In this document: positions 1-7,202 of the stretch, in pieces
How positions within the stretch are numbered: the stretch's first letter is position 1
How the letters are laid out: each line of letters opens with the position of its first letter
Assembly: GCA_903905735.1 (NCBI GenBank)
Contig: CAIVHU010000231.1
Coordinates: forward strand, 1 to 64,000
Source: an uncultured beta proteobacterium
GTDB taxonomy: Bacteria > Pseudomonadota > Gammaproteobacteria > Burkholderiales > Burkholderiaceae_C
Reading direction: 5' to 3'
DNA length: 64,000 bases
The notes under the pieces: generated by a model
The model's input: only the letters and a program-made list of their open reading frames with translations
Database searches by the model: none
Told to the model about the DNA's origin: nothing
Translations under genes and position numbers: made by a program

Positions 1-274
1 CGTGAAGATGGGATAGCGGCGTGTTTGTCGCGGCGTTGAAGGTCCGTGAGCAATCCTTGCAGCGATAACGCTGCATTCCTCGGGCGAGTCCGTTCTTGGT
101 GTACTTAAAGCTGTTGCAGTGTGGACAGCCAACCCCGGCCATCGCCGCTTCAAACGAACTCAATGCATGGGTACGCTGGTACAGACTGTCTGCAGCCACC
201 CGCAAGTTGATAAGCTGCTCGGGGCTGAGACTGGCCAAGTCGGCCAGTAGGTTTTTGAACTGAGAAGCGCGCAT
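1..274 (-). mobile_element. IS1595-type transposase, N-terminal part (cut by window edge)
   Basis: The reverse strand is open from an ATG at 274 to the window edge and encodes about 91 residues. After a helical N-terminus (MRASQFKNLLADLASLSP) there is a zinc ribbon: CPHC at about residues 53-56 and CKDC at about 75-78, the latter followed by SRTFNAATNTPL. This zinc ribbon before a DDE domain is typical of IS1595-family transposases. Only the DNA-binding part is inside the window; the DDE catalytic domain would lie to the left. I cannot see the terminal inverted repeat with confidence, so the element boundary between about 275 and 350 is not defined. Whether the element is intact cannot be judged from here. 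Confidence 0.75.
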
Positions 275-354
275 ACGCAATTCTCATCTGAAAACTCCAA
301 AACATCAACAAAATCCATACAATTCGCGAACAGAGCCACACGGATCCAGTCAGC

Positions 355-380
355 AAAAAGCCCGCATCAGCGGGCTTTTT
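355..380 (-). terminator. Bidirectional intrinsic terminator
   Basis: A perfect 11-bp stem (AAAAAGCCCGC / GCGGGCTTTTT) with the loop ATCA, T-rich on both strands. It sits 25 bp past the stop of the reverse-strand hslR gene and separates it from the IS fragment. Confidence 0.85.
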
Positions 381-405
381 GTTGTGGGTGCCCGCGCTCA
401 GGGCA

Positions 406-816
406 TCACACAGAGGCGCTCCAGCGGTTGCCCAAGCTGTCACCGCGCAGTTTGTCGGCATCGCGACGATCGCGTTTTGTGGGGCGGCCTTGGGTCAGCG
501 TCAGCGCAGGTTCAGGTGCCAAACGGCGCTGTTCAGCAGCCAGTTGGCGACTGCGTATGGATTCTTCTGTTTCCTTGTACAGCAGTGCCGCTACTGGCGC
601 GGGTCCGCGCTTGTCGCTGACCGCCAGTACCGTGACGGTCCGCGTCACCGGGCCCATGCGAAGTTGCAGGCTGTCTCCGGCCTTGACTTCGCGCGCAGGC
701 TTCACCACAACACCGTTGATTTCTACCCGGCCTTTGTCGATGTCGTCACAGGCGAGGCTGCGTGTCTTGTAAAAGCGCGCCGCCCATAGCCATTTGTCGA
801 TACGCAGTTTCTCCAT
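406..816 (-). CDS. hslR: S4-domain RNA-binding protein, heat shock protein 15 family
   Basis: A 136-residue protein opening with a canonical S4 domain (RIDKWLWAARFYKTRS, residues about 5-20, then KGRVEINGVVVKPAREVKAGD). In E. coli Hsp15 this domain binds free 50S subunits that carry a stalled nascent chain and helps recycle them. The length matches the family (E. coli about 133 residues). The C-terminus is basic (GRPTKRDRRDADK), as expected of an RNA-binding tail. The gene starts 8 bp after the gpx stop on the same strand, so the two are probably co-transcribed, and it ends at a strong terminator. Family assignment is confident; the ribosome-recycling role is taken from the family. Confidence 0.88.
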   Translation of the reverse strand: MEKLRIDKWLWAARFYKTRSLACDDIDKGRVEINGVVVKPAREVKAGDSLQLRMGPVTRTVTVLAVSDKRGPAPVAALLYKETEESIRSRQLAAEQRRLAPEPALTLTQGRPTKRDRRDADKLRGDSLGNRWSASV

Positions 817-824
817 GCCGTGGA

Positions 825-1430
825 TTACAACAGGCTTTCGATGTCGCTGATCAGGCTGCGGCTGCTCGGGCTGGTAAAGCTGCTGTAGCTGTCGATGATC
901 TTGCCGTTGCGGTCAATCAGGTATTTGTAAAAGTTCCACTTCGGCGTGGTGCCGGTGGCCTGCGCCAATTCGGCAAACAGGGGGTTGCGCCCGGCACCAG
1001 ACACCACACTTTTGGCAAACATCGGGAACTTGACGGCGTAGGTGTTGAAGCAGAAGTCGGCAATTTGCTTGTTGGTGCCGGGCTCCTGATTGCCAAAGTC
1101 GTTGGACGGAAAGCCCAGTATCACCAAGCCTTTGGGTTGGTATTTGGCGTAGATTGCTTCCAGCCCCTCATACTGGCCAGTGAAGCCGCAGTAGCTGGCG
1201 GTGTTGACCACCAGCACCACCTTGCCTGCGTATTGGCACAGGTCCTGCGGCTTTTCGTCCTGCAGGCGGTTGAAGGTGTGCTTCAGGATGGCGGGGCAGG
1301 CGGGTGCCGTGGTGTCGGCTTTGCGGTCAGGCTTTTTCGTTTGCGCCACCGCCGCAGTCGTCGGCAAAAGCAGCGTGGCTGCCAGCAGCAATCCGGCCGC
1401 ATGAAGGGAATAAGAATGTATTTTCATCAT
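825..1430 (-). CDS. gpx: Exported glutathione peroxidase-family thiol peroxidase
   Basis: 201 residues with a Sec-type signal peptide (hydrophobic core about 11-22, likely cleavage near AVAQ at 27-30). The peroxidatic site NTASYCGFTGQYEG puts Cys81 in place of selenocysteine. The rest of the catalytic tetrad is present: Gln115 in FPSNDFGNQEPG and Trp165-Asn166 in PKWNFYKYL. Cys127 (ADFCFNTYAVKFP) is at the position of the resolving cysteine in thioredoxin-dependent Gpx3-type enzymes, so reduction by thioredoxin rather than glutathione is likely (inference). The role would be removal of peroxides in the periplasm. It precedes hslR on the same strand. The start is the first of two adjacent ATG codons. 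Confidence 0.88.
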   Translation of the reverse strand: MMKIHSYSLHAAGLLLAATLLLPTTAAVAQTKKPDRKADTTAPACPAILKHTFNRLQDEKPQDLCQYAGKVVLVVNTASYCGFTGQYEGLEAIYAKYQPKGLVILGFPSNDFGNQEPGTNKQIADFCFNTYAVKFPMFAKSVVSGAGRNPLFAELAQATGTTPKWNFYKYLIDRNGKIIDSYSSFTSPSSRSLISDIESLL

Positions 1431-1537
1431 TTGAACGCCCCGGTAATAGTTTGGTCAGGCTAGTTTATCCGGTTCATTCCAACTTTGCATACCGGGGCGC
1501 AGCTTCAACCTGCAGGAGCCAGTCGCGTCCTTGTTCC

Positions 1538-2794
1538 TCAGACGCTGGATTCGGCCACCGCCGCCAGCCGCCAGAGTGATGTCACCTCTTTGGCGCGGGC
1601 CTGGTGAAGCACATCGCTGGGGTCGCTGGCCTTGGGGTGAACAGGCTTGGCATCAATGCGGCTGATCACCCTCAGGCCGTGGCTCTCAAAAAGCGCCAGT
1701 AAAGCCTCGCGGGTGCGAAGGCCCAGGTGTTCGGCCAGGTTCGACAAAATCAACCAGCCTTCGCCTTTGGGAGCCAGGTGGGCGCACAAGCCGGCCAGAA
1801 AACCTTGCAACATGCGCCCGCCCTCGTCATACACCGCGCGCTCCAGCGCAGAGCCGGGGCGCGCAGGCAGCCAGGGCGGGTTGCAGACGATCAGCGATGC
1901 CAAGCCAGCTGGAAACAGGTCTGCCTGCACCACGGTGACCTGGTTGCCAAGACAGAGCTGCAAGATGTTGTCGCGGGCGCAGGCCAGCGCGCGGTTGTCC
2001 AGATCGGTGGCGATCACCGTTGCCACTCCCCGGCGCGCCAGCACCGCCGCCAGCACACCGGTGCCGGTGCCAATGTCAAATGCAGTCAGGCTGTCCTGGC
2101 CTTTGGGTGGTTTGGGCAGGTGCGCTGTGGCCACCAGGGCGATGTATTCCCCGCGCACGGGTGAAAAAACGCCGTAATGCGGGTGAATGCGATCACCAGG
2201 TGCTGCGCCCAGTGCCGCCACCTCAACCCCTACACGCCGCCATTCGTGGGCGCTGGTGATGCCCAACAGTTCGCGTAGCGACGCCACGGATGTGCCTGTC
2301 TCGTTTTTCGCGGTATCTTCCGCCGGCCCCCACGCTTCAGTGCAGGCGACTTTGACATCGGGTGCACGGCGCAGGGAGACGCTGTAGTCGGCGTTGAACT
2401 CAATCAGCAGCAGGCCCAGCGTGCGGGCGCGCTGCGACTGCGCCAGGCGGTGCTGGTTGAACGCCTCTGCGGGTGTAATCGGGGCTTCAGCCTTTTTGCG
2501 TTTGCGTTTGGGTACCTGGTCGGCCCGGCGCGCCAGCGCCTGCAGCAGTTGGCGGGCGTTTTGAAAGTCGCCCCGCCACAGCATGGCGGTGCCTTCGCAG
2601 GCGAGCCGGTAGGCGCTGTCAGCAGTGAGGGTGTCGTCGGCGAGCACCACCTTTTTGGGGGCGGCTGCACCACGCTCCGAGCGCCAGCGGGCACTGCGCG
2701 CCTGGTCTGCCTCCAGCCAATGGATCATCGGGGTGGTGTCGGCAGGGGTCGGCAGGGCGGTGGAGGAGTGATCGGGCATGGGGTGCTGACGCAA
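1538..2794 (-). CDS. Class I SAM-dependent methyltransferase (PrmC/RlmG-like NPPW type)
   Basis: 418 residues. A SAM-binding motif I (FDIGTGTGVLAAVLARRG) lies near residue 237, followed by the acidic loop ATDLDNRAL, and the catalytic-type tetrapeptide NPPW (CNPPWLPARPG) lies near residue 305. This NPP[YFW] signature is found in enzymes that methylate planar amide or exocyclic nitrogens (PrmC, RsmC/RlmG, N6-adenine MTases). The N-terminal ~200 residues are not recognised and contain a basic stretch (PKRKRKKAE) that could bind nucleic acid. The substrate cannot be assigned from sequence. The first ATG gives MRQHPMPDHSS; the second ATG, at 2779, is an equally plausible start. Confidence 0.72.
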   Translation of the reverse strand: MRQHPMPDHSSTALPTPADTTPMIHWLEADQARSARWRSERGAAAPKKVVLADDTLTADSAYRLACEGTAMLWRGDFQNARQLLQALARRADQVPKRKRKKAEAPITPAEAFNQHRLAQSQRARTLGLLLIEFNADYSVSLRRAPDVKVACTEAWGPAEDTAKNETGTSVASLRELLGITSAHEWRRVGVEVAALGAAPGDRIHPHYGVFSPVRGEYIALVATAHLPKPPKGQDSLTAFDIGTGTGVLAAVLARRGVATVIATDLDNRALACARDNILQLCLGNQVTVVQADLFPAGLASLIVCNPPWLPARPGSALERAVYDEGGRMLQGFLAGLCAHLAPKGEGWLILSNLAEHLGLRTREALLALFESHGLRVISRIDAKPVHPKASDPSDVLHQARAKEVTSLWRLAAVAESSV

Positions 2795-2810
2795 AAAATA
2801 GGTGAAAAAT

Positions 2811-2831
2811 AAAGGCCCCTTGCGGGGCCTT
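2811..2831 (-). terminator. Intrinsic terminator after the heme-MCP gene
   Basis: Stem AAGGCCCC / GGGGCCTT with the loop TTGC. Read on the reverse strand it is followed by TTATTTTT. It lies about 57 bp beyond the stop of the reverse-strand chemoreceptor gene. Confidence 0.75.
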
Positions 2832-2887
2832 GGGAAAATATGCTGGGTACTTCCCCGGCGTCTGGATGCTATCGTTTAAATAGCAAT

Positions 2888-4453
2888 CTATGAACGACCG
2901 ATAAGGGCTCGGGAGTGATTGTCGTTCAATTTAAAGGCACCCACCACACGCTCCAGGTTTTCCGCCTGATCCTGCAGCGACTGGGCGGCAGCGGCGGCTT
3001 GTTCCACCAGTGCCGCGTTTTGCTGCGTCACCTGGTTCATCTGGTCGATCGAGCCACTCACCAGCTCAATGCCGCTGGACTGGCTGGCGCTGGCCGCGGC
3101 GATCTCACCCATGATGTCGGTCACGTGGCGGATGCTCTCCACAATGTCGTTCATGGTGATTCCTGCCTGTTGCACCAGGGCGCTGCCCGCTTCGACCTTG
3201 TTGACCGAGTCACCAATCAGCGCCTTGATTTCCTGCGCGGCATCGGCCGAGCGTTTGGCCAGGCTGCGCACTTCGGCAGCCACCACGGCAAAACCGCGGC
3301 CCTGTTCACCCGCCCGGGCAGCTTCCACGGCGGCGTTGAGCGCCAGGATGTTGGTCTGGAAGGCAATGCCGTCAATCACCGAAATGATGTCCACAATGCG
3401 CTTGCTGGAGGTGTTGATCGAGGCCATGGTGTCAATCACACCCGAGACCACGCTGCCGCCCTTGACAGCGACGTCAGAGGCCGACTGCGCCAGTTCGTTG
3501 GCACGCCGGGCATGGCTGGCGTTCTGGTTGACCGCGCCAGTCAGGTCGGACATGGAGGCGGCGGTCTTTTCCAGCGAGTTGGCTTGCAGTTCGGTGCGGT
3601 TGGACAGGTCCAGGTTGCCGCTGGCGATGTCGCTGGAGGCGCTGTAAATGGTGTCCGTGCCCACGCGCACCTCCCTGACAATTTTCACCAGACTGGCGTT
3701 CATGTCTTTCAGGGCTTGCTCCAGTTGGCCCATTTCGTTCTTGGACAGCACTTCAACCTGCTGCGTCAGGTCGCCTTGGGCGATGCCACGCGCCAGCCGC
3801 ACGCAGTATTCGAGAGGCTGGGTCACCACCTTGCGGATGAAGGGGTAGATCAGCATCAGCACCGGAATGCACGTGATCAGCGCCGCCAGGATCGATTCAA
3901 ATCGCTGACTGGCCAGGCTGGCGTTGACCTTGTCCAGTGACACCTTCATGCTGACCACACCCAGCACCGTGCCCTCGGGCGAGAGGTGGCAAGTTGTGCA
4001 GTCTTTACCCAGATAGTTCTTGGACGAAATGGCCGGTCGCACTGCGCGCAAATACTCGCCCTTGGCATCGGATTGCACTTCAACAACGGGTTTGCCTGTG
4101 GCCAGCACCTGCTGCTCAATGGCATCTGGCGTGTGATCGTCATTCGCATTGCCAGGCCCAAACAGCTTGATGACGGCTTCGCCGCGCAATACGCGCACGT
4201 CTCGGATGGAGCCCAGTTGTTTGATTTGGTCGAGCAAAATCTCGCGCTGTGGAATGGTTCCGGTCACCATCATGCCGGTGAGCCCGGCCATGGTGGCATC
4301 GTGCATGCTGGTTGAAAAGTCGGTGGCTTGCTCCAACGCCGCTTGCCGGGTGACATGGCCCTGCCAGATGATCACACCCGTCCACACCACCAACAGGGCA
4401 GCGCCAATGGTTGATAACAGTTGGATCCAGATTTTTTGTTTAGATGCTTGCAC
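2888..4453 (-). CDS. Methyl-accepting chemotaxis protein with periplasmic c-type heme motif
   Basis: 521 residues: TM1 (about 8-30), a periplasmic sensor domain (31-187), TM2 (about 188-206), HAMP (about 207-260) and a cytoplasmic signalling domain with the conserved hairpin tip (DGIAFQTNILALNAAVEAARAGEQGRG). The sensor domain contains one CxxCH motif, C152-T-T-C155-H156, just before a strand ending in GTVLGVVSMKVSLDKV. CxxCH exported to the periplasm is the attachment site for c-type heme, so this is probably a heme-based redox, oxygen or NO chemoreceptor, comparable to the c-heme PAS sensors known in Geobacter and DcrA of Desulfovibrio. The start is GTG at 4453, with GGAG five bases upstream. 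No C-terminal NWETF-type tether is present. A terminator follows. Confidence 0.88.
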   Translation of the reverse strand: MQASKQKIWIQLLSTIGAALLVVWTGVIIWQGHVTRQAALEQATDFSTSMHDATMAGLTGMMVTGTIPQREILLDQIKQLGSIRDVRVLRGEAVIKLFGPGNANDDHTPDAIEQQVLATGKPVVEVQSDAKGEYLRAVRPAISSKNYLGKDCTTCHLSPEGTVLGVVSMKVSLDKVNASLASQRFESILAALITCIPVLMLIYPFIRKVVTQPLEYCVRLARGIAQGDLTQQVEVLSKNEMGQLEQALKDMNASLVKIVREVRVGTDTIYSASSDIASGNLDLSNRTELQANSLEKTAASMSDLTGAVNQNASHARRANELAQSASDVAVKGGSVVSGVIDTMASINTSSKRIVDIISVIDGIAFQTNILALNAAVEAARAGEQGRGFAVVAAEVRSLAKRSADAAQEIKALIGDSVNKVEAGSALVQQAGITMNDIVESIRHVTDIMGEIAAASASQSSGIELVSGSIDQMNQVTQQNAALVEQAAAAAQSLQDQAENLERVVGAFKLNDNHSRALIGRS

Positions 4454-4958
4454 AACGACTCCAGTTCCCTTTGGTTACCAGCATAACCTTGATTCAAATG
4501 TCGACTCAGGCATAAAGTTGCTCTCATTTGACAAGACACAAACAACCGGAACTTGACAGATTTGGATCCAGTACTTGACGGCCGCGTTGTCTGGATCAGT
4601 GGGCGCGGTTGGTGCACCAGGTTGCTTATTGAATGAAAAACGCATTTTCGAAATGTCTTCGTCAACAACGAAAATATTTTTCGTCGAACAGACCCGCCTT
4701 GGTGACTTCAGAGCGTGCCTGGGGATATCAGGTGTTTCAAGCATCTCTCACGATACCTCCAGCGCCATGCCAATAACATCAGGCAAACACCTGATTTCGA
4801 CTGGAGAAACACCTGAGAAGTCTTGGCAGGCGTCCCAATGAGTTCAATATGCAAGCTTGGTTGTCGCCCCTAAAATGAACCAAGAACAAGAGGTGGAGCA
4901 TGCATAGTCAGTTCGCAAAAAAGCTTGGGTTGCTCGGTCAAAGGCCGGGAGCAACAGC
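4454..4958. other. 505-bp divergent intergenic region
   Basis: It lies between the reverse heme-MCP gene and the forward HDOD gene. It holds no convincing protein gene apart from a 23-codon leader-like ORF at 4901. It contains the three-part CAGGTGTTT/GGCGC element in reverse orientation (4762-4815) and a single extra CAGGTGTTT box in forward orientation (4729-4737). I saw no well-spaced sigma-70 promoter. Confidence 0.6.
4762..4815 (-). promoter_or_regulatory. Three-part CAGGTGTTT/GGCGC upstream element, copy 1
   Basis: Reading the reverse strand: CAGGTGTTT (4815-4807), 13 bases, CAGGTGTTT (4793-4785), then GGCGC (4766-4762). The two boxes are 22 bp apart, and GGCGC starts 27 bp after the second box start. 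The same spacing is seen at 14874 and 19789. It points toward the heme-MCP start 309 bp away. The function is unknown: it could be an activator site or part of a non-standard promoter. Confidence 0.55.
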
Positions 4959-4972
4959 ATGCGCGCCCTGAG
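4901..4972 (+). CDS. Possible 23-residue leader peptide overlapping the HDOD start
   Basis: A short ORF (MHSQFAKKLGLLGQRPGATACAP) begins 5 bases after AGGTGG, a better ribosome-binding site than the one before the HDOD gene. It ends inside the first codons of the HDOD gene in another frame. It may couple translation to that gene or may be chance; there is no homology evidence. Confidence 0.25.
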
Positions 4973-5810
4973 CCCGGACCTGGCGCTGCGTCTGACTGCT
5001 GCCGTGGACAGCATGCCGGCCTTCCCCAAAAGCGTTCACAAGATTCTGACCCTGACCCGTGATGTGGCCTGTGCACCCAAAGACCTGGTGCATGTCATCG
5101 ACAAAGACCCGGTGGTCACCGTCAAAGTGCTGCGGGTGGTCAATTCAGCCTATTACGGGCTGTCCCGGCAGATCACCTCGATTGACCAGGCGGTGGTTTT
5201 TCTGGGGTTTAACTCGATCAAAAATCTGGCTTTGAGCATTGCCGCCATCGGCATGTTGCCCGAGAGCCCGATGGCCGGTTTTGACGGTCAGCGCTACCTG
5301 TTTCATTCCTTGACCTGCGCCAGCATGGCGCGGCAACTGGCGCATCGGCTGCCGCAGTCCGACCCGCAAGACTGCTTCATTGCCGGCCTGTTGCATGATT
5401 TTGGCAAGGTGGTGGTGGCGCAGTTCATGCCGGTGGAGTTTCGACGCTCGATGGAGCTGAGTGTCTGGAAGGATGTCAGCCTGCATGTGGCGCTGCAGGA
5501 GGTGGTGGGTGTGGACCACGCCAGCATCGGTGCCATGCTGGCGCACAAATGGCATTTTGCCGACGATCTGGTCCAGACCATCGCGCATCTGCACCAGCCC
5601 GAGAAGTACGATACCGACATGATGGCCTGCGTGTTTGCCGCCAATCAGGTGTGCAAGCAACTCGGGTACGACCTGGGCGGCAGTTTGCATGTGCACGAGC
5701 TGGTTCCCACGGTAGCACAGCGCCTGGGCGGTAAACTTCAGGACATCATGGATGACCTGGGCGACATCACCCCTCTGGTTGAGGAAGCCACCGTGTTCTC
5801 GAAGCTGTAA
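4959..5810 (+). CDS. HDOD-domain signalling protein
   Basis: 283 residues dominated by an HDOD domain (about 12-210), recognisable from MPAFPKSVHKILTLTRD, the segment VVTVKVLRVVNSAYYG, and QAVVFLGFNSIKNLALS. HDOD proteins are HD-fold relatives that usually lack hydrolase activity and act as scaffolds or regulators in c-di-GMP, chemotaxis and stress signalling. A partial HD-like HDFGKVVVAQF is present, but the full metal-binding set is not evident. The gene is the first of the forward sensory block and ends 9 bp before the next gene. The ATG at 4959 has only a weak GGGA upstream; an overlapping leader ORF may drive its translation. Confidence 0.82.
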   Translation: MRALSPDLALRLTAAVDSMPAFPKSVHKILTLTRDVACAPKDLVHVIDKDPVVTVKVLRVVNSAYYGLSRQITSIDQAVVFLGFNSIKNLALSIAAIGMLPESPMAGFDGQRYLFHSLTCASMARQLAHRLPQSDPQDCFIAGLLHDFGKVVVAQFMPVEFRRSMELSVWKDVSLHVALQEVVGVDHASIGAMLAHKWHFADDLVQTIAHLHQPEKYDTDMMACVFAANQVCKQLGYDLGGSLHVHELVPTVAQRLGGKLQDIMDDLGDITPLVEEATVFSKL

Positions 5811-5819
5811 GCACCTGAA

Positions 5820-7202
5820 TTGTCTTCAACCCCACACCACGACACTGACATGACCGAGCTGCCTGGCACTGGTTCTACCGAAGCGGCACCGCCCACAGCC
5901 TTGTTCACCATCTTGTGTGTCGATGACGAGCCGAGCATCCTGTCGGCGCTGCGCCGTTTGTTTCGGGCCAAGGGTTTTCAGGTGCGCGTGGCCGAAGGCG
6001 GTCAGGCCGGGCTGGAGGTGCTGGCCACCGAGCCGATTGACCTGGTGATCTCCGACATGCGCATGCCCGAGATGGATGGTGTGATGTTTCTGGAGCAGGT
6101 GCGCCAGCGCTGGCCAGACACCATGCGCCTGCTGCTGACCGGTTACGCCGATATCACCTCCATCATGGGAGCCATCAACCGGGGCGAGATTTACCGCTAC
6201 ATTGCCAAGCCCTGGGACGACAACGACATCATCCTGATCGTGCGCAGCGCCTTGCAGCAGCGCGCCATGGAACTGGAACAGCGCCGCCTTCAGAAGCTGA
6301 TAGCCGCCCAGAACGAAGAGCTCAAAGTGCTCAACTTCAGCCTGGAAGTCAAGGTCGCCGAGCGCACGGCCGAGCTCAAGCAGACCAACGGCGCGCTGGT
6401 GGCAGCCAACGAGCAGCTCAAAAACAATTTCATCACCTCCATCAAAATATTTACCAGCCTGATCGAGCTGCGTGGCAGCCATCTGGCCGGGCATTCGCGT
6501 CGAGTGGCCGACTTGGCCCGGCGGCTGGCCAACAAGCTGGCTCTGGGCAACAAGTCGGCCCAGGAACTCTTTGTGGCTGGCCTGCTGCACGACATCGGCA
6601 AGGTCGGGTTTGATGACGACCTGCTCAACACCCCGGTGGTGATGCTGACCACGGCGCAGTTGCAGGCTTTTCGCAAACATCCGGCGCGTGCGGCGCAGTT
6701 GCTGTTTCCTCTGCCTGAACTCAAGGGTGCGGCGGAAATCATTGCGGCCCAACTGGAGCGGTTCGACGGTGCGGGTTACCCGGACGCCCTGTTGGGCAAC
6801 AAGATTCCACTCGGTGCCAGGATCCTGCTGGTGGCCAGTGATTACGACAGCCTGCAAATTGGCACCCTGGCGCAGCGCAAGCTGGCCCCATCCAAGTCGC
6901 TGGATGCCATCATCGACGGCAGTGGCAAGCGCTATGACCCTGATGTGGTCAGCGCCCTGGTTGGGTTGATGGGTGATGCGGGGCCGTCTACTGCCGCTGC
7001 GCAGCCGCATGTGGAGACGGTTCGCCAGGTCCGTGACCTGCTGCCTGGCATGGTGCTGGCGCGTGACCTGATCACGCCCAGCGGCCTGCTGATGCTGACC
7101 GCTGGCCACCTGCTGGACGATATGGTGATTGGCAAGATCATGGACTTTGAGCGGTCCATGGGCCTGCATCTGATGGTGGAAGTGGAGCCGGATCGACCAT
7201 GA
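5820..7202 (+). CDS. Response regulator with HD-GYP-like phosphodiesterase domain
   Basis: 460 residues. A REC domain (about 30-150) has the acceptor in LVISDMRMPEMDG and the conserved Lys in YIAKPWDD. A coiled coil (about 150-205) follows. An HD domain (about 215-360) has HSRRVADLARR, LLHDIGKVGFDDD and RFDGAGYPDALLGNKIP. The overall layout is that of RpfG-type c-di-GMP phosphodiesterases, but the usual HHE before RFDG reads QLE, so a metal ligand of canonical HD-GYP enzymes is missing; activity may be lost or altered. The ORF opens with TTG at 5820; ATG at 5850 is an alternative, and neither has a clear ribosome-binding site. It overlaps the next kinase gene by 4 bases (ATGA), so the two are probably translated together. 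Confidence 0.8.
   Translation: MSSTPHHDTDMTELPGTGSTEAAPPTALFTILCVDDEPSILSALRRLFRAKGFQVRVAEGGQAGLEVLATEPIDLVISDMRMPEMDGVMFLEQVRQRWPDTMRLLLTGYADITSIMGAINRGEIYRYIAKPWDDNDIILIVRSALQQRAMELEQRRLQKLIAAQNEELKVLNFSLEVKVAERTAELKQTNGALVAANEQLKNNFITSIKIFTSLIELRGSHLAGHSRRVADLARRLANKLALGNKSAQELFVAGLLHDIGKVGFDDDLLNTPVVMLTTAQLQAFRKHPARAAQLLFPLPELKGAAEIIAAQLERFDGAGYPDALLGNKIPLGARILLVASDYDSLQIGTLAQRKLAPSKSLDAIIDGSGKRYDPDVVSALVGLMGDAGPSTAAAQPHVETVRQVRDLLPGMVLARDLITPSGLLMLTAGHLLDDMVIGKIMDFERSMGLHLMVEVEPDRP

Noticed and set aside
150-461. 103-codon reverse frame overlapping the IS fragment and hslR terminator
   Set aside because: It runs through the terminator in the wrong frame relative to the transposase and lacks any motif.
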